Below, piece by piece: positions 51,686 through 60,604 of a stretch of DNA of 64,000 nucleotides. Source of the stretch: Pseudomonas graminis (lineage in GTDB: Bacteria; Pseudomonadota; Gammaproteobacteria; Pseudomonadales; Pseudomonadaceae). Location: contig NZ_SOCR01000011.1 of NCBI RefSeq assembly GCF_004364335.1, forward strand, positions 124,001 to 188,000, in the 5' to 3' direction. Under the pieces are notes generated by a model, which was not told the origin of the DNA, made no database searches, and was given only the letters and a program-made list of their open reading frames with translations. The position numbers and the translations under genes were made by a program. The stretch's first letter is position 1. The number at the start of each line of letters is the position of its first letter.

Positions 51686-52480
51686 ATGACCTGGAATCTG
51701 CGACGTGAAGAGGTGCTCGATGGCGATCAGTTGCGCGCCATGCTTGAAGACAGCCCTGCCAGTGCCGCACGGGCGATTCTGATTGCGGCGCAGGCCAACA
51801 TCGTCGACGCCCAGGCGCTGCTCGGACAGATCCTGCTCGACGGTAGCGGCATAGAACGCGATCCGGCGCTGGCGTTGGTCTGGTTTCAGATCGCGGCGCG
51901 CCAGGGCCATGCCATGGCGCAGAACATGCTGGGACGTTGCCATGAACATGGATGGGGCTGCGACCCTGACGCCACCAAAGCCGCAGAACATTATCGCCTT
52001 GCCGCCGAGGCCGGTCTGGATTGGGGCTTTTATAACTACGGCAATCTTCTGGCGACCGGACGTGGCGTCAATAAAGACCAGGCCCGAGCGCTGGCCTGCT
52101 ATCGCAAGGCGGCAGAACTGGGCCATGCAAAGTCGATGAACCTAGTGGGGCGTTATCTGGAAGAAGGTCTTTGCTGCGAGCAGGATCTCGCTGCCGCCCA
52201 TGACTGGTATCGGCGCTCGGCCGAGGGCGGCGACTTTCGCGGGCAGTTCAGTCACGCCGCAGTACTGGCCGAACAAGGCCGTGTCGAGGAAGCCGTCGAA
52301 TGGCTCGAAACAGCGTTGAGCATTGGCAACCTTAAATTCCTGCGTGTCAGTCGCCAGGTGCTCTTGCACGCAGTCCACCCGGATATTCACACGTTGGCGC
52401 TGGACTACCATGCAAAAGCGGCACAGCTGGGAGACGAAACGGACGCTACGGCATATCGTGACCTCTTGAACGCTCTTTAA
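51686..52480 (+). CDS. SEL1-repeat (TPR-like) protein of the piu locus
   Basis: A 264-residue alpha-solenoid protein with about four to five SEL1 repeats: AQALLGQILLDGSGIERDPA, AQNMLGRCHEHGWGCDPDAT, GFYNYGNLLATGRGVNKDQ, SMNLVGRYLEEGLCCEQDL and a final degenerate unit. No signal peptide. SEL1 proteins act as scaffolds for protein-protein contacts; this one is conserved beside piuC in Pseudomonas from memory and is probably cotranscribed with it (3-bp gap). Confidence 0.88.
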   Translation: MTWNLRREEVLDGDQLRAMLEDSPASAARAILIAAQANIVDAQALLGQILLDGSGIERDPALALVWFQIAARQGHAMAQNMLGRCHEHGWGCDPDATKAAEHYRLAAEAGLDWGFYNYGNLLATGRGVNKDQARALACYRKAAELGHAKSMNLVGRYLEEGLCCEQDLAAAHDWYRRSAEGGDFRGQFSHAAVLAEQGRVEEAVEWLETALSIGNLKFLRVSRQVLLHAVHPDIHTLALDYHAKAAQLGDETDATAYRDLLNAL

Positions 52481-52738
52481 TGGTTAATTGTAAGTTCCGT
52501 TTTCTAAATATAACCCTACGAAACTCTTGCAACGCTTCGAGAGTGCTGGTTTCTGGGCATTAGCCAGTCGTGATACCTAAGCCGCTGGAATTTTCCTACA
52601 CTTTCAACCTACTTTTCCACTTTGACCTCCGCAGGAGCACAACTTACTCTCTTGTTCGTGCAGACAACTTAACGAGCCTGCATCCGGAAATGACAAACCT
52701 CCGGAATAGTAACGCGACATCATTAAAGGACTAATGAT
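52481..52738. promoter_or_regulatory. Upstream region of the xax cluster
   Basis: 258 bp, more AT-rich than the flanks, marking the edge of the island. It contains TTGTAA ... TATAAC (about 52489-52515, spacing 15, so only a weak promoter candidate). It ends with TTAAAGGACTAATGATATG, the ribosome-binding region of the first xaxA-like gene. No repeats or terminator were recognised. Confidence 0.35.
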
Positions 52739-53926
52739 ATGTCTCAACCAGAGCAAAACCTTGTAACTGCCGCAGCGACAGACCCTGCGGCACTGTTCAG
52801 TTTATCCGTTGCAACACCTGAGACCGATGCTCGGGACACCGGCCTGATATTGACCAAAGAACAGATCAAAAGCCTCAAAAAATATGAAGTCGCCGGACTC
52901 GCTCTTCCGATCGAGCTCAAAGACGTCATTGCCTATCTGGGCTATGAACACGGTGCTGGTAATGGTCTGGAGGCCGCAGACTTTCAGAAGACGTTCCAAC
53001 TTGTCAATCGTCACGCCAGACTCTGGAATCCATTGCGCACGGACTTGCTGACCGTCAATACCAAACTGGTGGTTTTCGCCGGCTCAATTCAAGTCTATGG
53101 CCAAAGCATGGCTGAGGTGTTCAGCGAAATAGCGGCATTAGGCCTGGTCGAAAAACACGGTATCAAAACACTTGAAGATCTGCGCAAATTCGAATTCGAA
53201 TCAGGAATAACGTTCCCCGGTATCGAAGCAGAAGACCGCAACGATCTCGGTTATTATCTGGATCAAATACTTGAAAAAGTAAAAGACCAGGCGGTCGAAG
53301 CCAATCGAATCAAAGAGCGCCTTGACTCATTCGGCAAAGAGTTAGGCGAGAAAGTGGGCCCTGCCATCAGCCGCAAACTGTCTCTCATCGACAACAATTC
53401 CCTGGGCGGCGAAATCAGCGATCTGCAGATAAAAATTGATAAGCGCGCGTTGACCATCGACGAGAAGAATAAAGAATACAAAACGCTCGTGATGGAAGCC
53501 ATCGGCTCTGTCATGGGCAATTTGGCCATGATGATCTACTCAAGCGTCCAGGCTGAAAAAATCCGAAAGGCGCGTAATGAGCTCACCAAAGAACAGGAGA
53601 AGGACATCGCCCTGATGGCGCAGAAAAACAAGATTCTGGCTGCGCTGGGTCGTATACGAATGGATTTCCAAAACCTCGACCTGGTTGTGATTGATGCCAA
53701 CATAGCCACCAATAACCTGATCACCGTCTGGAACTCGCTTAGCACATTCATCGCCGCTTCCATTACCGAAATTGACGGTATTCACGACGGGCTTTCCATG
53801 CGCAGATTTCGAAACCACTTCAACCTGGTGGTCAAGCCTTGGGAAACCATCGAACGCAATACCCAACAACTGGAAGAAGTTTTTTCTGCCGCCGACCGCG
53901 AATTCAAAGAAGAATACGGAGTTTAA
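52739..53926 (+). CDS. xaxA: Alpha-xenorhabdolysin family toxin, subunit A
   Basis: A 395-residue, almost entirely helical protein of the XaxA/YaxA type. Family N-terminal region: GLILTKEQIKSLKKYEVAGL (about residues 35-54), then YLGYEHGAG and WNPLRTDLLTV. A long coiled-coil stalk (about 165-245) leads to the hydrophobic hairpin AIGSVMGNLAMMIYSSV (254-270) that would meet the membrane. XaxA works with XaxB as a two-part alpha-helical pore-forming toxin that lyses host cells. AAAGGA precedes the ATG. It has no signal peptide, as for relatives. The xaxB gene starts 1 bp after the stop. Confidence 0.85.
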   Translation: MSQPEQNLVTAAATDPAALFSLSVATPETDARDTGLILTKEQIKSLKKYEVAGLALPIELKDVIAYLGYEHGAGNGLEAADFQKTFQLVNRHARLWNPLRTDLLTVNTKLVVFAGSIQVYGQSMAEVFSEIAALGLVEKHGIKTLEDLRKFEFESGITFPGIEAEDRNDLGYYLDQILEKVKDQAVEANRIKERLDSFGKELGEKVGPAISRKLSLIDNNSLGGEISDLQIKIDKRALTIDEKNKEYKTLVMEAIGSVMGNLAMMIYSSVQAEKIRKARNELTKEQEKDIALMAQKNKILAALGRIRMDFQNLDLVVIDANIATNNLITVWNSLSTFIAASITEIDGIHDGLSMRRFRNHFNLVVKPWETIERNTQQLEEVFSAADREFKEEYGV

Positions 53927-53927
53927 A

Positions 53928-54929
53928 ATGAACAATATTTCTCAATTTCCAGGCAGCATCGAATACCCGGCACTGAACCCGCAAACGTTCCGAGAGGCGA
54001 AAGCCAAAGCAAACAATGCCGCCACTGAAGTTAACAGCCTGTTCATCCAGGCAGCCTACCTTCCGTCTTTGGACAGCCGAATTACTGCCCAGGACCAGGC
54101 GCTGCGTAAAGCTGATTTCGAACTGCGCGAGGCCGTTAAATCACTGGATATCGGAACAGGCATCCAGGTTGAAACGCTTCGAGGACTTCAATCCGAGCTA
54201 CGCAGCGCGCCTGAGTCCGACCATGAGGAAATCATCGTAGACATCGTCCAACGGGTCCAAATCATCATGGGGATCGTCAGCAAAAAAGAGCAGGTACTCA
54301 AAAACCTGATTCCTGCCATGGCAGCCCCGATTGATCGCATGGCTACGGGGAAATACCTCACCCAGCTCGAGGCGGATCAGGCACGCCTGCCGACAGAAGT
54401 ACTCGAAATCAAAGAACGTCAAAACGCGCTGGAAGCAAAACGCAAGGCGCTGACTGACGCGATGGCGCTGATCGAAGCCAGAAACTTCACCCAAATTGCC
54501 AGAGATACAGCACTGACCGCGCAGGAAATGACCAAGCTTGGTATGTCCCCGCCCGAGCTGATCGCGGTTGAGGCAGCTATCGATGTGGCTTTGAAGGTCC
54601 TGGAACGGGCCGAGAGCCTGATCAATTATGTAGGCATGATTGAAGCCCGTGACAGGCTACGCAAACAGATCGACGATCTGATCGATCGCACCCAAGCGAA
54701 GAACGACGAGTTGCGTCTGGTCACCTTGAAAAAGGATCTGGTCATCGAATCCCATCGTTTCGACGACCACCGAGCGCAGTACGTTGCCGAGTTCGAGAAA
54801 TGTGTCACGGCCCATCGCTTTTTCCTGAGCACTCATAGCACCGTCAATGGCGCCGATCAGGACGGTGTCGCTCAATTTGCGGCGGACGTACTGGCGCTGG
54901 CAAAACATTTGAAGGTCATGGCTGATTAA
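53928..54929 (+). CDS. xaxB: Alpha-xenorhabdolysin family toxin, subunit B
   Basis: A 333-residue helical protein matching XaxB/YaxB in length, composition and position. The N-terminal helical body (1-130) is followed by a coiled-coil stalk (about 165-195, EVLEIKERQNALEAKRKALT), an amphipathic tip (about 205-240, ALTAQEMTKLGMSPPELIAV) and a returning helix (about 245-300). XaxB is the subunit that spans the membrane in the XaxAB pore. ATG 53928 with GGAG 8 bp upstream is used. The frame is also open further upstream (to 53772), but that overlaps xaxA. The A and B genes are tightly coupled. Confidence 0.82.
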   Translation: MNNISQFPGSIEYPALNPQTFREAKAKANNAATEVNSLFIQAAYLPSLDSRITAQDQALRKADFELREAVKSLDIGTGIQVETLRGLQSELRSAPESDHEEIIVDIVQRVQIIMGIVSKKEQVLKNLIPAMAAPIDRMATGKYLTQLEADQARLPTEVLEIKERQNALEAKRKALTDAMALIEARNFTQIARDTALTAQEMTKLGMSPPELIAVEAAIDVALKVLERAESLINYVGMIEARDRLRKQIDDLIDRTQAKNDELRLVTLKKDLVIESHRFDDHRAQYVAEFEKCVTAHRFFLSTHSTVNGADQDGVAQFAADVLALAKHLKVMAD

Positions 54930-55053
54930 ATCCGCTAATGCGCAACAGTGTGGCCGGGAAAGTTCAAGGATGTTCGTCCCGGCCTCATGCGTGGAGTGTG
55001 CTGGTTACACCAGCGCTCTGCGTCGCACATCATCTCTTTAAAGGATTAACGAC
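54930..55053. other. Gap between the two halves of the xax cluster
   Basis: 124 bp without a gene, long enough for a second promoter or processing site. It ends with TTAAAGGATTAACGACATG, which matches the leader of the first xaxA gene (TTAAAGGACTAATGATATG) at 16 of 19 bases, so the duplication included the ribosome-binding site. Confidence 0.5.
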
Positions 55054-56199
55054 ATGAACTCATCCGAACCACTGGATGACGCCCCCGTTCACGATCAGAC
55101 ACTTGACCTGGCAGTGCGCCTGCCCGGCACGTTGATTTCTGCAGCAGCGGGCGCTTCAGAAGACGCCGTCCGCGCGCCGGGCCTCATTCTGACGAAAGAG
55201 CAATTGGTTGAGTTGAAGCGCTATGAAACCCTCGGCCTCGCACTTCCAACGGAACTCAACGACGTCATCTTTTACCTTGGCTACGAGACAGGCGCAGGCC
55301 CGTATCTGGAAGCCCGGGACTTCCAGACTACTTTTAATCACATTAATCAACATGCCCTGCGATGGAACCCGCTTCGCACCGACCTGATGAACGTCGGCAG
55401 CGAACTCTGGGTGTTCGCCGACCAGATGCTGGTTTACGCAGCCGGCGTAAGACGCCTTTATAACGAGATCAAAACGAAGCCGTCCGAAACGGCTGATCCA
55501 GAAGCTCAAGCAGACTTTTTGCAGTACATCGAGCAGGTCGCATCGCTCGTTCTGCAGCGTCGAAACGTGACGGAGGCACTCAAGCGCCGGCTCAAGGCCT
55601 TCGCCGAAGAATTGTCGACCGCAGTGATGCCCGAGGTGAAGCTCAAGCTACGGAGCATCGACACCAGCAATTTACCGACTGACATCCAATCGCTGATCGA
55701 CACCCTTGAGAGAGGGGGCGCTGACATTGAAGCGAAACATCTTGAATACAAGGCGCTGGTAAAAAAGTCGGCGGCAGACAGTATTGGTCTGCCGCAATTG
55801 AGCCTTTATCGCAGCAGCGACGCGGATAAAGTGCGCAAACAAATCAGCGCGCTGCGTCAGCAACAGGAGGCCAGCATTGTTCTGCTTGAGCAGAAGAACA
55901 GGATTCACGCCTCACTTCATCGCGTTCGCAGTGAGTTACACGACTTGACACTGGTCCTTGTGGATGCAGACATCGCTACCCAGAACTTGACTGACGTGTG
56001 GAACGGCCTGCATACCTACCTGACTTATTCGGTTCAGGAAGCAGGAAGAATCGACAGTGTGCTGTCCCTGCGTCGCCTCTTCAACGCTTTCAATCTGGTG
56101 GCTAAGCCCTGGGGCCAGATAAAGCAGGACGCGGATACTTTGCTCAACGTGTTCAAAGAGGCAGATCGTGAGTTCCGCATGAGTCATGGACATCAATGA
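55054..56199 (+). CDS. Second XaxA-like protein, hydrophobic tip replaced
   Basis: A 381-residue paralogue of the first XaxA. The N-terminal signature is kept (GLILTKEQLVELKRYETLGL, YLGYETGAG, WNPLRTDLMNV), as is the C-terminal region (DADIATQNLTDVWN...FNLVAKPWGQI). The segment equivalent to the hydrophobic hairpin reads KKSAADSIGLPQLSLYRSSD (about 237-256), which carries charges and a proline and is not a membrane insert. It may be a chaperone, decoy or regulator, or an A subunit with altered membrane contact. Duplication is also visible in the leader. Function is not known. Confidence 0.78.
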   Translation: MNSSEPLDDAPVHDQTLDLAVRLPGTLISAAAGASEDAVRAPGLILTKEQLVELKRYETLGLALPTELNDVIFYLGYETGAGPYLEARDFQTTFNHINQHALRWNPLRTDLMNVGSELWVFADQMLVYAAGVRRLYNEIKTKPSETADPEAQADFLQYIEQVASLVLQRRNVTEALKRRLKAFAEELSTAVMPEVKLKLRSIDTSNLPTDIQSLIDTLERGGADIEAKHLEYKALVKKSAADSIGLPQLSLYRSSDADKVRKQISALRQQQEASIVLLEQKNRIHASLHRVRSELHDLTLVLVDADIATQNLTDVWNGLHTYLTYSVQEAGRIDSVLSLRRLFNAFNLVAKPWGQIKQDADTLLNVFKEADREFRMSHGHQ

Positions 56200-56296
56200 C
56201 ATGTGGAATTCGAAGACTCTGGATCAGGCACCATGCCAAGCCACCTTGCAGGGGCAACGCATCGAGTTCGCGCTGTAACGCCATGGAGGGCGAAGA

Positions 56297-57073
56297 ATGA
56301 CAACACATCTCATCGAATACGACGACGTCGCTTATCTAGGATTCAACATCGGCTATATGGAGAAGCTTCCCCAATACATCGAAGCCTTCAAAATCAAACT
56401 CGATCTGGTTCCTGAAGCCGAATACGGAAAGTACAGGGAGCCCGCGATGGATCAGGTCGTCGCCACCGCACGGCAAGGCAGCTCGCTCTGGCACTCCAGC
56501 GCGAAGCAGCTTCGCGCGCTCCATCAGGACACCAAAAAGACACTGACCGACATGATCGCACTGTTGGACAGCAACCCGTTTGACAGCCGGGTCGCGCAGT
56601 TTACAAAGGATATGCTGCGCCACGAGGCAGAATTCAAGCGGCAACAGGCAGAATGCGACTGGATCATCGAATGCACCAGGCAGACCATTCCTCGGTTCAT
56701 GGATTTCATGAACGTAAGAACCTATGAATACGCGGAACGCAAAAGGCTGCTGGTGAAAGGAAAGTCCAGCAACCTACCGAAGACGCTTAACAGCGGAGTG
56801 ACGGACGAAAGCAGTCTCGCTTCGGCGAGAAGCAGCCTGGAATGGCATCGTCGCGCCTACAACACGGCGATCCTCTCGGCGGGGAATATGGGGGCCTATT
56901 GTTCGCGGCTGTCTGGCCTGTTGAACGCCACCCTTCGGGAGATCCATGCGCTCAAGCCCGATCAGTCCGCTCGGCGGTTGACCGTGTCGTGTCAATCAGC
57001 GGCCAGTGCAGCACGCGAGGCGCAGCGCCTGATCAATTACACCCTCGACAATATTTTTCGATTCAGTATTTGA
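56297..57073 (+). CDS. Unknown helical protein in the position of a second XaxB
   Basis: A 258-residue protein that I do not recognise. It is predicted nearly all-helical, with regular heptad-like stretches (about residues 55-95 and 100-140), several Cys (119, 126, and others in the C-terminal half) and no signal peptide or membrane helix. It lies 97 bp after the second A-like gene with GGAGGG before ATG 56297. By position in an A-B-A-x series it should be the partner of the second A subunit, but I see no sequence similarity to XaxB, which is longer. It may be a new component, an immunity or a chaperone protein. Confidence 0.6.
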   Translation: MTTHLIEYDDVAYLGFNIGYMEKLPQYIEAFKIKLDLVPEAEYGKYREPAMDQVVATARQGSSLWHSSAKQLRALHQDTKKTLTDMIALLDSNPFDSRVAQFTKDMLRHEAEFKRQQAECDWIIECTRQTIPRFMDFMNVRTYEYAERKRLLVKGKSSNLPKTLNSGVTDESSLASARSSLEWHRRAYNTAILSAGNMGAYCSRLSGLLNATLREIHALKPDQSARRLTVSCQSAASAAREAQRLINYTLDNIFRFSI

Positions 57074-57080
57074 GCCGCAC

Positions 57081-57111
57081 AAAAAAAGGCACCCACTGGG
57101 TGCCGTTTTCT
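57081..57111. terminator. Bidirectional terminator between xax cluster and speC
   Basis: GGCACCC / GGGTGCC with a 3-base loop (57088-57104), preceded by seven A and followed by GTTTT. It can end both the rightward cluster transcript and the leftward speC transcript. Confidence 0.88.
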
Positions 57112-57126
57112 TGTTACAGCTGACGT

Positions 57127-58290
57127 TTACACGTAGTAGGACTTCAGCGGCGGGAAGCCGTTGAACTCTACGGCGCTGTAGCTGGTGGTGTACGCACCGG
57201 TGGACAGCCAGTACAGGCGGTCACCGATAGCCAGGTTCAGTGGCAGGCCGTACTTGTAGTTTTCGTACATGATGTCGGCGCTGTCGCAGGTCGGGCCTGC
57301 AATGACCACTTCTTCCATTTCACCTTTCTTCTCGGTCCAGATCGGGAACTTGATGGCTTCGTCCATGGTTTCGATCAGGCCGGAGAACTTGCCCACATCC
57401 GTGTACACCCAACGCTCGACGGCAGTGCGGGATTTACGCGACACCAGCACCACTTCGCTGACCAGGATACCGGCGTTGGCGATCAACGAACGGCCCGGCT
57501 CCAGAATGATTTCCGGCAGATCGTCACCGAAATCTTCTTTCAGGTAGCGAATGATTTCTTCGGCGTAGGTTTCCAGGCTGTTGGTGCGGGTGATGTAGTT
57601 GGCCGGGAAGCCGCCGCCCATGTTGATCAGCTTGAGAACGATGCCGTCTTCTTCTTTCAGACGCTCGAAGATCACCTTCACTTTGGCGATCGCGGCGTCC
57701 CAGACGCTGATGTCGCGCTGCTGCGAACCAACGTGGAAGGAGATGCCGTAGGGCACCAGGCCCAGTTCACGAGCGAGGATCAAAAGGTCCATCGCCATGT
57801 CGGTCTGGCAGCCGAACTTGCGTGACAGCGGCCAGTCAGCCGTGGTCGAGCCTTCGGTGAGGATACGAACATAAACTTTCGAGCCCGGCGCGGCCTTGGC
57901 GATGTTGCGAAGGTCAGCTTCGGAGTCGGTGGAGAACAGACGCACGCCCTTCTCGTAAAAGTAGCGGATGTCTCTGGATTTCTTGATGGTGTTGCCGTAG
58001 CTGATGCGATCCGGGGTGACGCCGCGGTCCATCACTTTATCCAGCTCGTAGATCGAGGCGATGTCGAAACTGGAGCCCTTTTCCTTCAGCAGGTCGATGA
58101 TTTCGACCGCCGGGTTGGCTTTGACGGCGTAATACACTTTGGCGAATTCGAAGCCTGCACGCAGGTCGTCGTAGGCCTTGCTGATCATCGCGGTGTCGAT
58201 GACCACGAACGGGGTTTCTTGCTTGTCGGCAAACGCCTTCATTTTATCGAAGGTGCTTTTCTCGAAATAGTCTTCGACCTGGATCGACAT
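57127..58290 (-). CDS. speC: Ornithine decarboxylase (alanine-racemase fold)
   Basis: A 387-residue group IV PLP-dependent decarboxylase that makes putrescine from ornithine. The PLP lysine lies in YYAVKANPA (Lys57), the phosphate-binding Gly-rich loop in NMGGGFPANY, EPGRS in the middle and the dimer-completing cysteine in GPTCDSAD (Cys335). Length and sequence match Pseudomonas SpeC; lysine can be a side substrate in this family. ATG 58290 follows AGGAGT. A terminator-like hairpin lies in its upstream region. Confidence 0.92.
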   Translation of the reverse strand: MSIQVEDYFEKSTFDKMKAFADKQETPFVVIDTAMISKAYDDLRAGFEFAKVYYAVKANPAVEIIDLLKEKGSSFDIASIYELDKVMDRGVTPDRISYGNTIKKSRDIRYFYEKGVRLFSTDSEADLRNIAKAAPGSKVYVRILTEGSTTADWPLSRKFGCQTDMAMDLLILARELGLVPYGISFHVGSQQRDISVWDAAIAKVKVIFERLKEEDGIVLKLINMGGGFPANYITRTNSLETYAEEIIRYLKEDFGDDLPEIILEPGRSLIANAGILVSEVVLVSRKSRTAVERWVYTDVGKFSGLIETMDEAIKFPIWTEKKGEMEEVVIAGPTCDSADIMYENYKYGLPLNLAIGDRLYWLSTGAYTTSYSAVEFNGFPPLKSYYV

Positions 58291-58404
58291 GCGGGGACTC
58301 CTGTTGGCAAACGGTAAAAAACAATGGGTGTGAGCGCGCGGCTCGTGAACGTCCTCCGTATCCCCACTTTGGTTCGCCTACTTCCCAAGGCTGCTCGGCC
58401 GAAA

Positions 58405-58442
58405 GCAAAAAGGCCATCCGGTGATACACCACGGTTGGCCTT
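58405..58442 (-). terminator. Terminator-like hairpin upstream of speC
   Basis: In the leftward direction AAGGCCAACCG / CGGATGGCCTT (one mismatch, arms 58432-58442 and 58410-58420) is followed by TTTTTGC. It ends 115 bp before the speC start. It may terminate the upstream transporter operon or act as an attenuator in the speC leader. Confidence 0.65.
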
Positions 58443-58664
58443 GCTGTCTCGTCGTCAGTACTTGAGCCGGATGGATCGTTTCCAGCATGGACGTTCGGCG
58501 CGAACTGTAGGACCTGAGGGGCCGGAGATCAACTAAAAATGTCGCGTTTCTGCCCGTTTTTGCCAGACGGGAATCCACGCGCGTTCAATCAACCCGTAGT
58601 AACCGACCGATGTGACAGGGTGATGTTCCCGGTGATTGCCAATGTCGAAGTTATCACCAGCCCT

Positions 58665-58753
58665 TGTAGGAGCGCGCTTGCCCGCGAAGGCGGTGTGTCA
58701 GCTAGCCTATTGAGCAATGACACACCGCAATCGCGGGCAAGCGCGCTTCTACT
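58665..58753. repeat. REP doublet between the transporter operon and speC
   Basis: Arms TGTAGGAGCGCGCTTGCCCG and CGGGCAAGCGCGCTTCTAC in inverted orientation, with an inner inverted repeat GCGGTGTGTCA / TGACACACCGC. It lies just past the stop of the ATPase gene. The rest of the 479-bp gap (58291-58769) holds the hairpin at 58405 and the speC promoter area. Confidence 0.88.
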
Positions 58754-58769
58754 AAGCGTTCGCGCTACC

Positions 58770-59954
58770 TCAAGCCGAAGCAGCCTGCTCCACCAACTCA
58801 GCCGGCGAAACAATGCTGGTCTTCATCCCGCGCGACTGGCCGGAACTCAGATAAGCCGCGATGGACTCCTGCGTCACTTCACCCAGGAACACATTCTCGG
58901 CATCCAGCACCGGCAGCCACGAGCGGTTGAACTCGTACATGCGCGACAACAGGATGCGCAGGTGTTCGTCGTAAGCGGCGGTGGCGTTGAACGGGCGCAG
59001 GTATTGCTCGCAGGTACCGGCCTGACGGTGCAGGTCGCGGCGACGGACGTAGCCCATGGCCTTGTTTTCGGCATCGGTGACGACCACGTAGCGGCGGTCG
59101 TTTTCGTCCATGATTTCCAGCGCATCGGCAACGGGCGTTTCCGGGCTCACGGATGGCGCGTTGTCCGCCGCGTCTTCGGCCTTGACCAGCAGCAGACGCT
59201 TGAGCGTGCTGTCCTGGCCGACGAAGTTGCTGACGAAATCATCTGCCGGGTGCGCCAGCAGTGTGTCCGGGTGGTCGATCTGCAGCAGCTTGCCGGCGCG
59301 GAAGATGGCGATCTTGTCGCCCAGCTTGATGGCTTCGTCGATGTCGTGGCTGACCATGATCACGGTCTTGTTCAGCGCGCGCTGCATCTCGAAAAACTCG
59401 TTCTGGATCATCTCGCGGTTGATCGGGTCGACCGCACCGAACGGCTCGTCCATCAGCAGCAGAGGCGCGTCTGCGGCCAGCGCACGAATCACGCCGATCC
59501 GCTGTTGCTGACCACCCGACAACTCGCGCGGATAGCGATGCAGGTACTGCTTGGGTTCCAGCTTGATCATGCTCATCAGTTCGCGGGCACGGTCGTGGCA
59601 CTTCTGCTTATCCCAACCCAGGAGCTTGGGCACGACCACGATGTTTTCCTCGATGGTCATGTTGGGGAACAGGCCGATCTGCTGAATCACGTAACCGATG
59701 TTGCGGCGCAGAGTGACTTCGTCGAGACCGGTGGTGTCCTCGCCGTTGATCAGCACTTTGCCGGAGGTCGGCATGATCAGCCGGTTGATCATTTTCAGCG
59801 TTGTACTTTTGCCGCAACCCGATGGGCCCAGAAACACGCAGATCTCGCCTTCATTGACGGTCAGGCTCACGGAATCGACAGCCTTCACTTCCTTGCCGTT
59901 GCTCTGGAAAGTCTTGGTCAGGTTCTGCAGCTCAATCATTTGTTTGGCGATCAT
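58770..59954 (-). CDS. Osmoprotectant ABC transporter ATPase (OpuCA/YehX type)
   Basis: A 394-residue ATPase of the glycine betaine/choline type: Walker A GPSGCGKST, signature LSGGQQQR, Walker B LLLMDEPFGAVD, then two CBS domains (about residues 265-375, with DRRYVVVTDAENKAMGYV and RSWLPVLDAENVFLGEV). The CBS pair senses ionic strength in related transporters. ATG 59954 overlaps the permease stop by 4 bp (ATGA). It is last in the four-gene operon. Confidence 0.92.
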   Translation of the reverse strand: MIAKQMIELQNLTKTFQSNGKEVKAVDSVSLTVNEGEICVFLGPSGCGKSTTLKMINRLIMPTSGKVLINGEDTTGLDEVTLRRNIGYVIQQIGLFPNMTIEENIVVVPKLLGWDKQKCHDRARELMSMIKLEPKQYLHRYPRELSGGQQQRIGVIRALAADAPLLLMDEPFGAVDPINREMIQNEFFEMQRALNKTVIMVSHDIDEAIKLGDKIAIFRAGKLLQIDHPDTLLAHPADDFVSNFVGQDSTLKRLLLVKAEDAADNAPSVSPETPVADALEIMDENDRRYVVVTDAENKAMGYVRRRDLHRQAGTCEQYLRPFNATAAYDEHLRILLSRMYEFNRSWLPVLDAENVFLGEVTQESIAAYLSSGQSRGMKTSIVSPAELVEQAASA

Positions 59955-60604
59955 TTCAGGAGTCCTTTTGGAGTCAGCGAGCGTTGCAGCCATTGCAGAA
60001 GCAGGTCGGCGAAGATGGCCAAAATGCTGACCAGTACGGCGCCGACGATCAGCATCGACATGTCGCTGCGGCTGATGGAAGCGAGGATGAGTACGCCCAG
60101 ACCGCCAGCGCCGATGGTGGCGGCGATGGTCATGACACCGATGTTCATGACCACGGCGGTGCGTACGCCGGCGAGGATCACCGGCACGGCGATCGGCAGT
60201 TCAACCATGCGCAGGCGCTGGCCGAAGGTCATGCCGATGCCCTTGGCGGCTTCACGGATGCCGGGCTCGACGCCGGTCAGCGCCAGGTAGGTGTTGCGCA
60301 TGATCGGCAGCAGCGAGTAGAGAAACACTGCGGTGATCGCCGGCATCGGGCCTAGGCCCTGGCCGAATTTGGAGTAGAACGGCAGCAGCAAGCCAAACAG
60401 GGCAATCGACGGGATGGTCAGCAGTACGGTGGCGCTGGCCTGCAACGGCCCGGCGAGGGTCGGGAAGCGCGTCATCAAAACGCCCAGTGGAACGCCGACG
60501 ACAATCGCCAGTGTCACTGCGATGCCGACGAGGGTGATGTGTTGCAGGGTCAGGTGCATGACCTGATTCCAGTCCAGATGGGAGAAAGCGCTGAGGAAAC
60601 TCAT
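59951..60604 (-). CDS. Osmoprotectant ABC transporter permease (OpuCB/YehY type)
   Basis: A 217-residue permease with about six helices and the binding-protein-dependent motif (EPGIREAAKGIGMTFGQRLRMVELPIAVPVI, about residues 132-162). The short length is normal for OpuCB/OpuCD permeases. It overlaps the SBP gene by 4 bp and the ATPase gene by 4 bp, so the three are tightly coupled. Confidence 0.92.
   Translation of the reverse strand: MSFLSAFSHLDWNQVMHLTLQHITLVGIAVTLAIVVGVPLGVLMTRFPTLAGPLQASATVLLTIPSIALFGLLLPFYSKFGQGLGPMPAITAVFLYSLLPIMRNTYLALTGVEPGIREAAKGIGMTFGQRLRMVELPIAVPVILAGVRTAVVMNIGVMTIAATIGAGGLGVLILASISRSDMSMLIVGAVLVSILAIFADLLLQWLQRSLTPKGLLK

Noticed and set aside
56203..56415. 70-residue frame between the second xaxA-like gene and the unknown gene
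   Set aside because: It overlaps the 258-residue gene in another frame and has no ribosome-binding site. The longer frame has the better start and composition.
58244..58432. 62-residue frame in the speC leader as a leader peptide
   Set aside because: It overlaps the speC start, begins with GTG inside the hairpin and has no ribosome-binding site; no regulatory codon run is visible.
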